Source: Oscillospiraceae bacterium (lineage in GTDB: Bacteria; Bacillota; Clostridia; Oscillospirales; Oscillospiraceae). From it: DNA of 58,327 bases. The translations under genes were made by a program, and so were the position numbers. How positions within the stretch are numbered: the stretch's first letter is position 1; each line of letters starts with the position of its first letter. The notes beneath the pieces are model-generated. The model was not told the DNA's origin. It searched no databases and was given only the letters and a program-made list of their open reading frames with translations. Positions 25,601 through 31,437 of this stretch are shown one piece after another. The DNA is taken from positions 1 through 58,327 of the forward strand of contig SVLZ01000005.1 of assembly GCA_015067665.1 (NCBI GenBank). The letters run 5' to 3'.

Positions 25601-25925
25601 CAGCATAGGCCTTCAAACTTCCACGGAGCTGGCCGGCAACTGCGGCCATAGCTACCACGCGTCCACCGCTATCCAAGCATTCTTCCGGAGCGATATTCAT
25701 ATAATCCGAAACACGCTGGGTCAACCGGGTAAAAGATAATACTTCCGCATATCGACTGGCCGTATCGCCTGCGGCCTCACAAAGCCTGCGCTCCATATCA
25801 TGGCTGATCAGTTCAGGAACCATGAGTATTCTATTTTCTCTTTCGTTTTTTACATCATCCGAAAGCTGTCTTAAGATTTCCTCACGGTTGGCAACCCAAT
25901 CCGTTCCTAAGATGACCCGAAGCAT
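22671..25925 (-). CDS. addB: ATP-dependent helicase/nuclease subunit B
   Basis: A 1084-residue partner of AddA with an inactive helicase-like N-terminus, Chi-recognition core and C-terminal nuclease. The nuclease core is seen as FRVVDYKTGKKDFDY, and the iron-sulphur cluster ligands as CSYCPYKQIC near the end together with the Cys of FADCRMRYFLQYG. In place of the N-terminal Walker A (GxxxxGKT) found in B. subtilis AddB, the sequence reads ILGTDWVANRE, so ATP binding by this subunit is probably lost. The ATG at 25925 follows AGAGGTGG at four bases; the frame extends ten codons upstream without support. Confidence 0.93.
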   Translation of the reverse strand: MLRVILGTDWVANREEILRQLSDDVKNERENRILMVPELISHDMERRLCEAAGDTASRYAEVLSFTRLTQRVSDYMNIAPEECLDSGGRVVAMAAVAGQLRGSLKAYAAVETKPEFLTGLVDAVDEFKRCCITPEDLQKASERCEGVFAQKLSELALLYNAYDGITAHGKRDPRDQMTWLLEKLEEGDFAQNHVFYIDGFPDFTRQHMAILSHLICESPLVVIGINCDVPASDHMAFQKAGETAKTILNAANSAGVKTEIKTISPGDSPVAKILSQLYQGRIEAIDRAHIVALRTESPYKEVTLAAKKIRDLLYNGVRYRDISLVCSNTSAYKAAISAVFRRCGIPYYLTGKECVLERPVVHTVLYALEAVLSGFEQSDVLRYFRSAMSPMTLAQCDKLENYVLLWSIGGNGWCDTWKQHPGGLLREWTEKAEAELAHLEELRQKGMEPLVNLRDGLRAAVKLSEQVEALYAFLEEISFAGRLRAAAVRYDRDGDNRSAQVLDQLWTILLNALEQMHDVLGQSVWDTQSFYRLLRLLLSQYDVGTIPSVLDAVTVGDPSAMRCQQGEHLIVLGMIEGEMPGYSGSAGVLTDWERTALREMGVPLTGGALEGLQAELAEIYGVFCGARSSVTAVCPGGMPSFVYRRLADMAGGEQTWNDVVAISGIDKGETAAYLVESGEEAAANSLGLGEVYRNIADGVSFCHGTVDFENTRGLYGDMLELSASQVDKFADCRMRYFLQYGLRARERKPAAVDPAEYGTYVHAVLEDTVREVMEKGGFRTLSVHETLEIARKYSAEYVKSNFSGLESQRISYLLNRNSQELDMVVEELWDELQGCAFLPADFEVHFGTGGKMPPIEIAGSVMHARLNGFVDRVDVWQEDGRNYFRVVDYKTGKKDFDYCDVYNGIGLQMLLYLFALAREGEEILGERPYPAGVQYFPARAPLVSSDGALSDEEAKKLRIKEWKRKGLLLCDKDVLNAMQPEGSPQRLDYRVNKDGEISGAVASRDQFRLLEAYITKFLCQMVDTIASGNVEANPYTRGNSHNACSYCPYKQICNPEQVEGRREYAAMKAEGFWERIERSVNADG

Positions 25926-25990
25926 AGATCCACCTCTTCTCTCTATTTGCAACCATTATACCACATCATCAAAAGATTTGTAGTGCTATT

Positions 25991-26596
25991 TTACTGATTA
26001 AAGAAGAATTTCTCCGCTTGACCCAAAAGATCTAAAACAAAGAAACGAAACTGATACTTCCCGGTAATGCCGCCGGAAAGTCCCTCAGAAAAACCTGCGG
26101 CAGTTGTTACATCCTGAATATTTTCTCCTGCTGCCGGTAAACATAAAGCCGGAAATACCACGCACCACCAATTTCTTCCTTCTGCAGCGCCAAGCTCGAT
26201 CCGCAGTGAGGAATAAACACCAGATGGCAGCGTAAAAGTATCATATTCCCTTACATCAAATGTTTCTTCGGTCAAAGTCGCATGAACTGCAAAATCTGAC
26301 CCCTCGGCCTTCAGTACATCTTTTGCTGTAGCCTCCAGTTCTGTTAGATGACTGCTTATGACCTTGCGCGCGTCGTCGGCAGAGTTTGCATTTTCAAGCA
26401 AGTCCATTAAGTATGCATTGACGGCATCGCGGACACGCAGCTTCTGTGCCTGATCTGCTTCCGTATCGGAATTTGCAACCACGTGCAATCGGATTACTTC
26501 TCTTCGAAGCTGGACCTTATCCTGATAACAAGAAAATACATAAAAAATGCTGACGAAAAGAATAGAGAATAACAAAAAAGAAATCATTTTTTTCAT
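25991..26596 (-). CDS. spoIIR: Stage II sporulation protein R
   Basis: A 201-residue secreted signalling protein. In B. subtilis SpoIIR is made in the forespore under sigma-F and triggers SpoIIGA to process pro-sigma-E in the mother cell. Seen here: an N-terminal hydrophobic helix (MISFLLFSILFVSIFYVFSC), the family signature REVIRLHVVANSDTEADQAQ, KLRVRDAV, and the RNWWCVVFPALCLP block. The start at 26596 (MKKMISF) is chosen because upstream codons of the open frame fall in a terminator hairpin. A near-consensus sigma-F promoter overlaps that hairpin. A weak GGTG lies five bases before the ATG. Confidence 0.95.
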   Translation of the reverse strand: MKKMISFLLFSILFVSIFYVFSCYQDKVQLRREVIRLHVVANSDTEADQAQKLRVRDAVNAYLMDLLENANSADDARKVISSHLTELEATAKDVLKAEGSDFAVHATLTEETFDVREYDTFTLPSGVYSSLRIELGAAEGRNWWCVVFPALCLPAAGENIQDVTTAAGFSEGLSGGITGKYQFRFFVLDLLGQAEKFFFNQ

Positions 26597-26603
26597 AAAA
26601 ACA

Positions 26604-26636
26604 CCGTCCATACTGAAATAACTCCAGTATGGACGG
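26604..26636 (-). terminator. Intrinsic terminator of ispE
   Basis: Perfect 12-base stem CCGTCCATACTG / CAGTATGGACGG (arms 26625-26636 and 26604-26615 on the minus strand), nine-base loop, then TGTTTTT. It is only eight bases before the spoIIR start codon, so ispE transcripts should stop before spoIIR. Confidence 0.82.
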
Positions 26637-26654
26637 AAATTGGGAAAATTATAC
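26626..26654 (-). promoter_or_regulatory. Candidate sigma-F promoter of spoIIR
   Basis: Minus strand: -35 GTATA (26650-26654), 15-base spacer, -10 GTCCATACTG (from 26634). The B. subtilis sigma-F consensus as I know it is GYWTA-N15-GGhnAnAHTR; only the second -10 base differs. The -10 is the 5' arm of the ispE terminator, so transcripts starting about seven bases later would lack that arm. Confidence 0.68.
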
Positions 26655-27509
26655 AGGTTTTGTAATATAAATCTGAGGGTAGTTTTCACGAAGCATATTA
26701 CAGATCACAGCGGCATATTCAAAGCTTTCAACAATTGCGAATACGGCGGAGCCGGAGCCTGTCATTTGATAGCCTACAGCACCATAGCTATTAAATATAG
26801 ATTTAATGTAGTTGACTTCAAGGTGATCCTCTGTTACAACCGGATCAAAAACATTGTAAAGGTTTTCTGCGATCTTACCAAGATCACCGGCCAGAAGCGC
26901 ACTTTCCATCGCTTGATGGTCAGGACGTCGTGCGATGGCCTTTTCATCAATTTTTTGGTAAAGTTCGGGTGTAGAGGAAGAAAAATCCGGCTTGCAAATA
27001 ACAATACAGCAGTCCTCGGGCATATCCGGCAGCTTGCGAAGACGCTCACCGCGTCCCTCCGCCATTGCCGTTCCGCAAATCGTGCAGAACGGAACATCAC
27101 TGCCAACCATAGCGCCAAGCTCTGCCAAAGCTAAAATCGAGAAAGGATAGCCATAATGGCGGTTCAGCGCCCGCAGTACAGCGGCGGCATCCGCGCTGCC
27201 ACCGCCAAGTCCAGCCTCGGAGGGAATTCGCTTTACAATTCGGATCTCCAATCCATCAGGATCCTTGCCGGTCGTATCAAAAAATACACGCGCTGCCGTC
27301 CAGGCTAAATTGCGTTCATCCGTGGGAATTCCTTCCTTATCACAAAGAAGCTTCCATGGTTTCCCTGTACCGATATCAATCTCAATGTCATCCCGCATAG
27401 AAATCGTTTGCATAATGCTGCGGATGTCGTGGTAACCATCCTCTCGTTTGTCAAGTACATCAAGCGTTAAATTGATCTTTGCGAATGCACTTTCTTGTAA
27501 TGTTGTCAT
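26649..27509 (-). CDS. ispE: 4-diphosphocytidyl-2-C-methyl-D-erythritol kinase
   Basis: GHMP kinase of the MEP pathway of isoprenoid synthesis, phosphorylating CDP-methylerythritol at the 2-hydroxyl. The 286-residue protein shows AKINLTLDVLDKREDGYHDI at the N-terminus, the ATP-binding PSEAGLGGGSADAAAVLRAL, GSDVPFCTICGTAMAEGRGE, and the C-terminal MTGSGSAVFA. The ATG at 27509 has GGAGG five bases before it; the frame upstream to 27527 includes that site. It has its own sigma-A promoter and ends at a terminator before spoIIR. Confidence 0.96.
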   Translation of the reverse strand: MTTLQESAFAKINLTLDVLDKREDGYHDIRSIMQTISMRDDIEIDIGTGKPWKLLCDKEGIPTDERNLAWTAARVFFDTTGKDPDGLEIRIVKRIPSEAGLGGGSADAAAVLRALNRHYGYPFSILALAELGAMVGSDVPFCTICGTAMAEGRGERLRKLPDMPEDCCIVICKPDFSSSTPELYQKIDEKAIARRPDHQAMESALLAGDLGKIAENLYNVFDPVVTEDHLEVNYIKSIFNSYGAVGYQMTGSGSAVFAIVESFEYAAVICNMLRENYPQIYITKPV

Positions 27510-27535
27510 ATCTGCCTCCATCAACATTTTTCACT

Positions 27536-27564
27536 ATTATAGCAGATGAAATTCAAATTTTCAA
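27536..27564 (-). promoter_or_regulatory. Sigma-A promoter of ispE
   Basis: Minus strand: TTGAAA (27559-27564), 17-base spacer, TATAAT (27536-27541). Confidence 0.78.
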
Positions 27565-27565
27565 C

Positions 27566-27594
27566 GTATATTCTCAATATTCAAAGACATACTA
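27566..27594 (+). promoter_or_regulatory. Sigma-G-type promoter of the DUF378 gene
   Basis: GTATA (27566-27570), 17-base spacer, CATACTA (27588-27594). This matches the sigma-G consensus GYATR-N17/18-CAHWHTA at every position. The predicted start, near 27601, leaves a 25-base leader with GGAGG. It is divergent from the ispE promoter. Confidence 0.65.
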
Positions 27595-27625
27595 AGCCTA
27601 TCCAAAATAAAATGGAGGTATAAAT

Positions 27626-27829
27626 ATGGATACTTTGGCTTTGATTCTTTCCATCATTGGTTCTCTTAACTGGGGCCTTGTCGGTCTGTTTCAGTTCGAT
27701 CTGGTTGCTTGGCTGTTTGGCGGTACCGGCGCACTGCTCGCCCGCATTGTCTACACAGTAATCGCACTTGCAGGTGCTTGGTGCATTACCTCCTTCTTTC
27801 GAAGAGATTTTATGCAGGAAGCCCACTAA
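27626..27829 (+). CDS. DUF378 small membrane protein (YuzA-like)
   Basis: A 67-residue protein with two membrane helices: LALILSIIGSLNWGLVGLFQ with the DUF378 hallmark SLNWGLVG, and ARIVYTVIALAGAWCITSFF, ending in a short charged tail. GGAGG lies seven bases before the ATG. The only promoter I see matches a forespore sigma factor exactly, which points to a role in the developing spore; the biochemical function of DUF378 is unknown to me. It is followed by a hairpin shared with the convergent gene. Confidence 0.88.
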   Translation: MDTLALILSIIGSLNWGLVGLFQFDLVAWLFGGTGALLARIVYTVIALAGAWCITSFFRRDFMQEAH

Positions 27830-27833
27830 AAAA

Positions 27834-27862
27834 CGGCAGTACTGCCAAAAGCAGTACTGCCG
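27834..27862. terminator. Bidirectional terminator
   Basis: Twelve-base stem CGGCAGTACTGC / GCAGTACTGCCG, five-base loop. Six T follow on the minus strand, so it best fits the end of the Ig-like protein gene; it also lies five bases after the DUF378 stop. Confidence 0.8.
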
Positions 27863-27874
27863 AAATTTACTTAA

Positions 27875-29044
27875 TTACTGTGCTGCCGCTACGCGAATAA
27901 TGCACTCGAAAGATTCACCGTCGTAGGTACCGGAGAGAATAACTCTACCGGTTGCTGCACCGGCGATCTTACGACCGTCAATGGTAACAACGCCTTCCTT
28001 ATCAGCAGTCCATTCGATGCTGATCTTTTCGCCCTCAGCATCCTTTAGGAAGAGCTCAAGGGACTCACCAACGCGGATAGTAGCATCGTGATCATCTTCA
28101 GCACCGTACTGCGTCCAGAGGTTGTACTTTCCGGAGTTAACAGTACCGTTATCCTCTTCCACACCGCCATTACCGCCGGCAGCCTTAAAGCTGCAGCGAA
28201 CGATGCATTCAAGCTTCTGTCCTTCGTATTCCGCATAAATCTTTGCAGTACCGGGAGCTACAGCGGTAGCAACACCATTGACGAAGGTAACGATCGCTTC
28301 ATTGGAAGAAGAGAATGTGACGAGACTTGCATCGACAGTACCGTCGTAAACACGCCACTTTTCACCTGCGCGCAGGAAGGAGAAGTCAGTACGGTTCAGG
28401 CTGATGCCGGTCACAGGCTCCGTGGGAGGCTCAGTGGGAGGATCCATAGTGCACTCCACTTCACAGGTAGCAGAGATAGAGCCACAGATGACAGTGATGG
28501 TAGCGGTACCGTGACCAACAGCAACCAGCTCGCCAACCTCATCAACAGTTACAACAGCAGGATCGCTGGAAGTAAATACGAGGCGATCAGTGGTATTCTC
28601 AGGTGCGCAAACAGCAGACAGCTGCTTTGTCTCACCGGCGGTAGCAAACACTACGCTGGTTTCGGACAACGTGATACTGGTGCAAGGCACAGAGGGATTG
28701 GTAGGTGCTTCCGTGGGAGGAATCGTGGGCGGCTCAGTCGGATCTGCAGGCTTGTTGGAGCCGGGATTAGACAGAAGCAGAGCAACAAGGACCACACCAA
28801 GGACAACAACGGCTGCAATAATCGCAATCAATTTAATATTAGGACCGTTCTTCTTCGGGCTTCTCTTCCGTTGCGGTGCACTGGGTTTACGGTTTACGGG
28901 ACGCTCTTCGCGCTCAGCACGGGGTGCTGCAGTAGCTTCAGCGTCTGCTTCAGGAGTGTTGTAACGCACGCTTCCGCATACGGGACAACGAGACGATGTT
29001 TCAGGATACGCTGCTCCACAAACATCACAAACGATTTTACTCAT
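27875..29044 (-). CDS. Zinc-ribbon membrane protein with extracellular Ig-like (Big2) domains
   Basis: A 389-residue protein. The cytoplasmic N-terminus is a zinc ribbon with two CxxC knuckles (CDVCGAAYPETSSRCPVCGS), then a basic linker, one membrane helix (about 72-92), a Thr/Pro-rich linker (PTEPPTIPPTEAPTNP) and three bacterial Ig-like repeats: about 123-205 (ITLSETSVVFATAGETKQLS), about 213-290 (ISLNRTDFSFLRAGEKW) and about 310-388. Big2-type domains usually mediate surface or carbohydrate contacts. It has its own promoter and lies divergent from the kinase-like gene, 282 bases away. Function unknown. Confidence 0.8.
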   Translation of the reverse strand: MSKIVCDVCGAAYPETSSRCPVCGSVRYNTPEADAEATAAPRAEREERPVNRKPSAPQRKRSPKKNGPNIKLIAIIAAVVVLGVVLVALLLSNPGSNKPADPTEPPTIPPTEAPTNPSVPCTSITLSETSVVFATAGETKQLSAVCAPENTTDRLVFTSSDPAVVTVDEVGELVAVGHGTATITVICGSISATCEVECTMDPPTEPPTEPVTGISLNRTDFSFLRAGEKWRVYDGTVDASLVTFSSSNEAIVTFVNGVATAVAPGTAKIYAEYEGQKLECIVRCSFKAAGGNGGVEEDNGTVNSGKYNLWTQYGAEDDHDATIRVGESLELFLKDAEGEKISIEWTADKEGVVTIDGRKIAGAATGRVILSGTYDGESFECIIRVAAAQ

Positions 29045-29076
29045 ATTTTACCCCACCTTTAATTTTGGTTTTTTTC

Positions 29077-29105
29077 ATTATAGCATCTATTTCCTATGAA
29101 TACAA
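29077..29105 (-). promoter_or_regulatory. Sigma-A promoter of the Ig-like protein gene
   Basis: Minus strand: TTGTAT (29100-29105), 17-base spacer, TATAAT (29077-29082). AAGGTGGGG follows before the ATG at 29044. Confidence 0.75.
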
Positions 29106-29176
29106 CTGTTTTTGTAAAATTTTTTTAAGAATTTTACTTTTCATTTCTGTTATATAGTATCAAAACGGATCACCCG

Positions 29177-29206
29177 GCACAATATCTTGGTGCAAATATC
29201 ATATTA
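29177..29206 (+). promoter_or_regulatory. Weak candidate sigma-G-type promoter of the kinase-like gene
   Basis: GCACA (29177-29181), 18-base spacer, CATATTA (29200-29206): four of five and seven of seven consensus positions. The region is AT-rich, so chance is not excluded. A rival sigma-A reading is TTGTTA near 29213 with TAACAT 16 bases on. Confidence 0.3.
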
Positions 29207-29272
29207 TTCCATTGTTAAAAAATAGCAAGAGAATAACATAAATATACCGAATCAACACAATTCTGTGGAATT

Positions 29273-29317
29273 CTCCGTTTTAAGTACTTACTATGAAATT
29301 ACACAACAGAAACGGAG
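29273..29317 (+). promoter_or_regulatory. Inverted repeat that could mask the Shine-Dalgarno of the kinase-like gene
   Basis: CTCCGTTT (29273-29280) pairs with AAACGGAG (29310-29317); the latter contains GGAG of the ribosome binding site. The loop is 29 bases. This is a possible translational switch. Confidence 0.4.
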
Positions 29318-29326
29318 GGCAAAACT

Positions 29327-30178
29327 ATGTCAAATGATCAAATATCTCATCTGCTCGAGCATTATATATTAGGCGAACCATATTCTATTCGTCGCGGTAC
29401 TGTCAGCTATCCCGCAACGGAAAAAGACACATCGGAGCGTTACATTGCAAAGGTGCGCTCATTCCCGGCTTTCCCATCAGTCACGGATGTATTTCTGCAA
29501 ACGGGCGCCTTCAAAAGAAGAGAAGAGGTAGACGCTTATTACAGAGAGGAAGCGCGCAGCTTGTGCCGTCAGGCTGCTGTATTGAATGCGCTTTCCCACA
29601 GCGAGTATTTTTCACACTTTACGTTCTGTCAAACTACAGAACGTCCTGACATAGGATATGACGTTTGGCTTCTGTCGCCTTTTCGGACGACGCTGGCATC
29701 TGTGTTTGCAAAGCGGCATATTCCACCCGAAACAGCTATCTCCCTCGGAATCAGTCTTTGCCGCGGGATGGCACAATGTCGGGAAATGGGCTTCTTTTAC
29801 GCAGGTATTAAGCCGGAAAATATCTATCTCTCAAATAAGGGAACATTTCAAGTCGGCGATATTGGTTTTATTTCCCTTTCAGCCCTCCCCTACGCACCGC
29901 TCCCGGACGGGTATCTTACATCCTACGCGCCACCGGAGTGCACAGACTGTTACTGCAGATTAAGTCCTAATGCCGACATTTACAGCATCGGTGCGATATT
30001 ATACCAGGCATTTAACGGTGGAAAACTGCCAAATAAGCTTGAAAATCCGCCCATTTACGCAGGAAAAGAAATGGCAACAATCGTTATGAAGGCCTGCGCG
30101 TCATCACCGGATGATCGGTATAGCAGCCCTGAAGAAATGCTGGATGAACTGCTTTCCTACAATAAATCCCATAAATAA
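29327..30178 (+). CDS. Protein kinase-like protein, predicted pseudokinase
   Basis: A 283-residue soluble protein with the Hanks-type kinase fold. Aligned motifs: a candidate ATP-lysine in RYIAKVRSF, the catalytic loop as FYAGIKPENIYLSN where active kinases have HRDLKPEN, the metal loop as GDIGFIS instead of DFG, an APE-like YAPPE, and DIYSIGAILYQAF of subdomain IX. The catalytic Asp is replaced by Gly and the His-Arg pair by Tyr-Ala, and no glycine-rich loop is evident, so phosphotransfer is unlikely. Binding or scaffolding is the likelier role. The ATG follows CGGAGGG, which can pair with an upstream repeat. Confidence 0.78.
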   Translation: MSNDQISHLLEHYILGEPYSIRRGTVSYPATEKDTSERYIAKVRSFPAFPSVTDVFLQTGAFKRREEVDAYYREEARSLCRQAAVLNALSHSEYFSHFTFCQTTERPDIGYDVWLLSPFRTTLASVFAKRHIPPETAISLGISLCRGMAQCREMGFFYAGIKPENIYLSNKGTFQVGDIGFISLSALPYAPLPDGYLTSYAPPECTDCYCRLSPNADIYSIGAILYQAFNGGKLPNKLENPPIYAGKEMATIVMKACASSPDDRYSSPEEMLDELLSYNKSHK

Positions 30179-30211
30179 ACATAAAAATATTTGGAAATTT
30201 TACAAATCCTA

Positions 30212-30240
30212 TTGCAAAATGGAAAATACGGTGCTATAAT
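30212..30240 (+). promoter_or_regulatory. Sigma-A promoter of the aromatic amino acid operon
   Basis: TTGCAA (30212-30217), 17-base spacer, perfect TATAAT (30235-30240). The start near 30247 gives a leader of about 190 bases. Confidence 0.82.
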
Positions 30241-30269
30241 CACAGCATCTTTTAATAGGAGGCACTCCT

Positions 30270-30335
30270 ATGGTTACAATTTCCGCCGCAACTCGCTTTT
30301 ATTTTGGCTACTATTACTTTTTTTGCAAAAAGTAA
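30270..30335 (+). CDS. Phe/Tyr-rich leader peptide of the aromatic operon
   Basis: A 21-codon ORF with AGGAGG (30257-30262) seven bases before its ATG. Residues 10-18 read FYFGYYYFF: four Phe and four Tyr in nine positions, the kind of control-codon cluster found in pheL- and trpL-type attenuators. The Tyr-Tyr-Tyr-Phe-Phe codons lie in the 5' arm of a hairpin (30310-30339), and the TAA stop lies in its 3' arm. Stalling for lack of charged tRNA-Tyr or tRNA-Phe would release downstream RNA to form an antiterminator. The peptide itself probably has no further function. The strong binding site and the fit with the following genes make this more than coincidence. Confidence 0.85.
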   Translation: MVTISAATRFYFGYYYFFCKK

Positions 30336-30422
30336 TAGTGTCTTGTGTTGCCCGGATTTTTGAACGCACACCATAATTTCAGGCGCTACACAGACTCTAT
30401 TCTGTGTAGCGTCTTTTTATTT
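30310..30422 (+). promoter_or_regulatory. Ribosome-mediated transcription attenuator of the aromatic operon
   Basis: Three alternative hairpins. Pause hairpin: ACTATTACTTTTT (30310-30322) with AAAAAGTAATAGT (30327-30339), perfect 13 bases. Antiterminator: 30336-30353 (TAGTGTCTTGTGTTGCCC) with 30382-30399, pairing over TAG, GTCT, GTGT, GC and CC with small mismatches or bulges. Terminator: CGCTACACAGA (30384-30394) with TCTGTGTAGCG (30401-30411), then TCTTTTTATTT. The antiterminator shares four bases with the pause hairpin and all of the terminator 5' arm, so the structures exclude each other. A ribosome on the stop codon would cover the antiterminator 5' arm and favour termination. Confidence 0.85.
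30384..30422 (+). terminator. Attenuator terminator before the DAHP synthase gene
   Basis: Perfect 11-base stem with a six-base loop and a T-rich tail, ending right at the AGGAG of the first operon gene. Confidence 0.9.
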
Positions 30423-30435
30423 AGGAGATGATTGT

Positions 30436-31437
30436 ATGATCGCAGTACTCAAGCAGGGTACAACACCGCAGCAAACACAGTACCTCGTAAATTGGCTAAA
30501 GAATATGGGTATGGACGTCCATATTTCCGAAGGTAAGGAGGTCACCATTCTCGGACTGATCGGCGATACAAGCCGCGTGGATATTGAACTTCTCAACAGC
30601 CTCGAAATTGTTTCCACCGTGAAACGGATTTCCGAACCGTTTAAGCAGGCAAACCGCAAATTCCACCCTAAGGACACCGTCGTTGAAATCGGCAATGTGC
30701 GTATCGGCGGCGGTCATTTTGCAATGATCGCCGGCCCCTGTTCTGTCGAGTCCTTAGAACAAATTATCGAGGTTGCCACCGCTGTAAAAAAATCCGGTGC
30801 CGATATTCTCCGAGGCGGTGCCTTTAAGCCCCGCACCTCCCCTTATGCCTTCCAGGGTTTGAAAGACGAGGGTATCCGCCTCTTACTGGAAGCAAAGAAA
30901 GCAACGGGGCTTCCCATTATTACCGAAATTATGAATATTCGTAATTTGGATCTTTTTGAAGAGGTAGATATCATTCAGGTTGGCGCAAGAAATATGCAGA
31001 ACTTCGATCTTCTGCAGGAATTGGGCAAAACGAAGAAGCCGATTCTCCTAAAACGCGGCCTTGCAAACACACTGCAGGAGCTGCTGATGAGCGCTGAGTA
31101 TATTATGAGTGAGGGTAATGAAAATATCATCCTTTGTGAGCGTGGCATCCGCACTTATGAGACCTACACAAGAAACACACTTGATCTATCTGCCGTCCCT
31201 GTTTTGCACGAATTGACCCATTTGCCGGTTGTTGTGGATCCCAGTCATGCTACCGGACGCGCAACGCTTGTACCCTCTATGGCTGCAGCAGCAGCTGCTG
31301 CCGGTGCTGACGGCATTATGGTCGAAGTGCATAACAATCCCGCATGTGCTCTGTGTGACGGTGCCCAGTCTTTGACACCTGAGCAGTTTGATAAGGTTAA
31401 CCGCCATGTCAGACAAATCCGTGAGGTACTTCTATGA
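30436..31437 (+). CDS. aroF: 3-deoxy-7-phosphoheptulonate (DAHP) synthase, type I-beta
   Basis: First step of the shikimate pathway: condenses phosphoenolpyruvate and erythrose 4-phosphate. The 333-residue protein has an N-terminal ferredoxin-like regulatory domain (about 1-75) as in Thermotoga DAHP synthase, where it mediates inhibition by Tyr/Phe. The barrel follows with IAGPCSVES, LRGGAFKPRTSPYAFQG, LLKRGLA, ERGIRTYE, DPSHATGR and EVHNNP, which bind PEP, E4P and metal. AGGAG precedes the ATG at eight bases, directly after the attenuator terminator. It overlaps tyrA by four bases. Confidence 0.97.
   Translation: MIAVLKQGTTPQQTQYLVNWLKNMGMDVHISEGKEVTILGLIGDTSRVDIELLNSLEIVSTVKRISEPFKQANRKFHPKDTVVEIGNVRIGGGHFAMIAGPCSVESLEQIIEVATAVKKSGADILRGGAFKPRTSPYAFQGLKDEGIRLLLEAKKATGLPIITEIMNIRNLDLFEEVDIIQVGARNMQNFDLLQELGKTKKPILLKRGLANTLQELLMSAEYIMSEGNENIILCERGIRTYETYTRNTLDLSAVPVLHELTHLPVVVDPSHATGRATLVPSMAAAAAAAGADGIMVEVHNNPACALCDGAQSLTPEQFDKVNRHVRQIREVLL

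Noticed and set aside
30191..30376. 61-codon frame across the aromatic leader
   Set aside because: It starts upstream of the promoter -10 and has no ribosome binding site; the 21-codon frame at 30270 explains the sequence.
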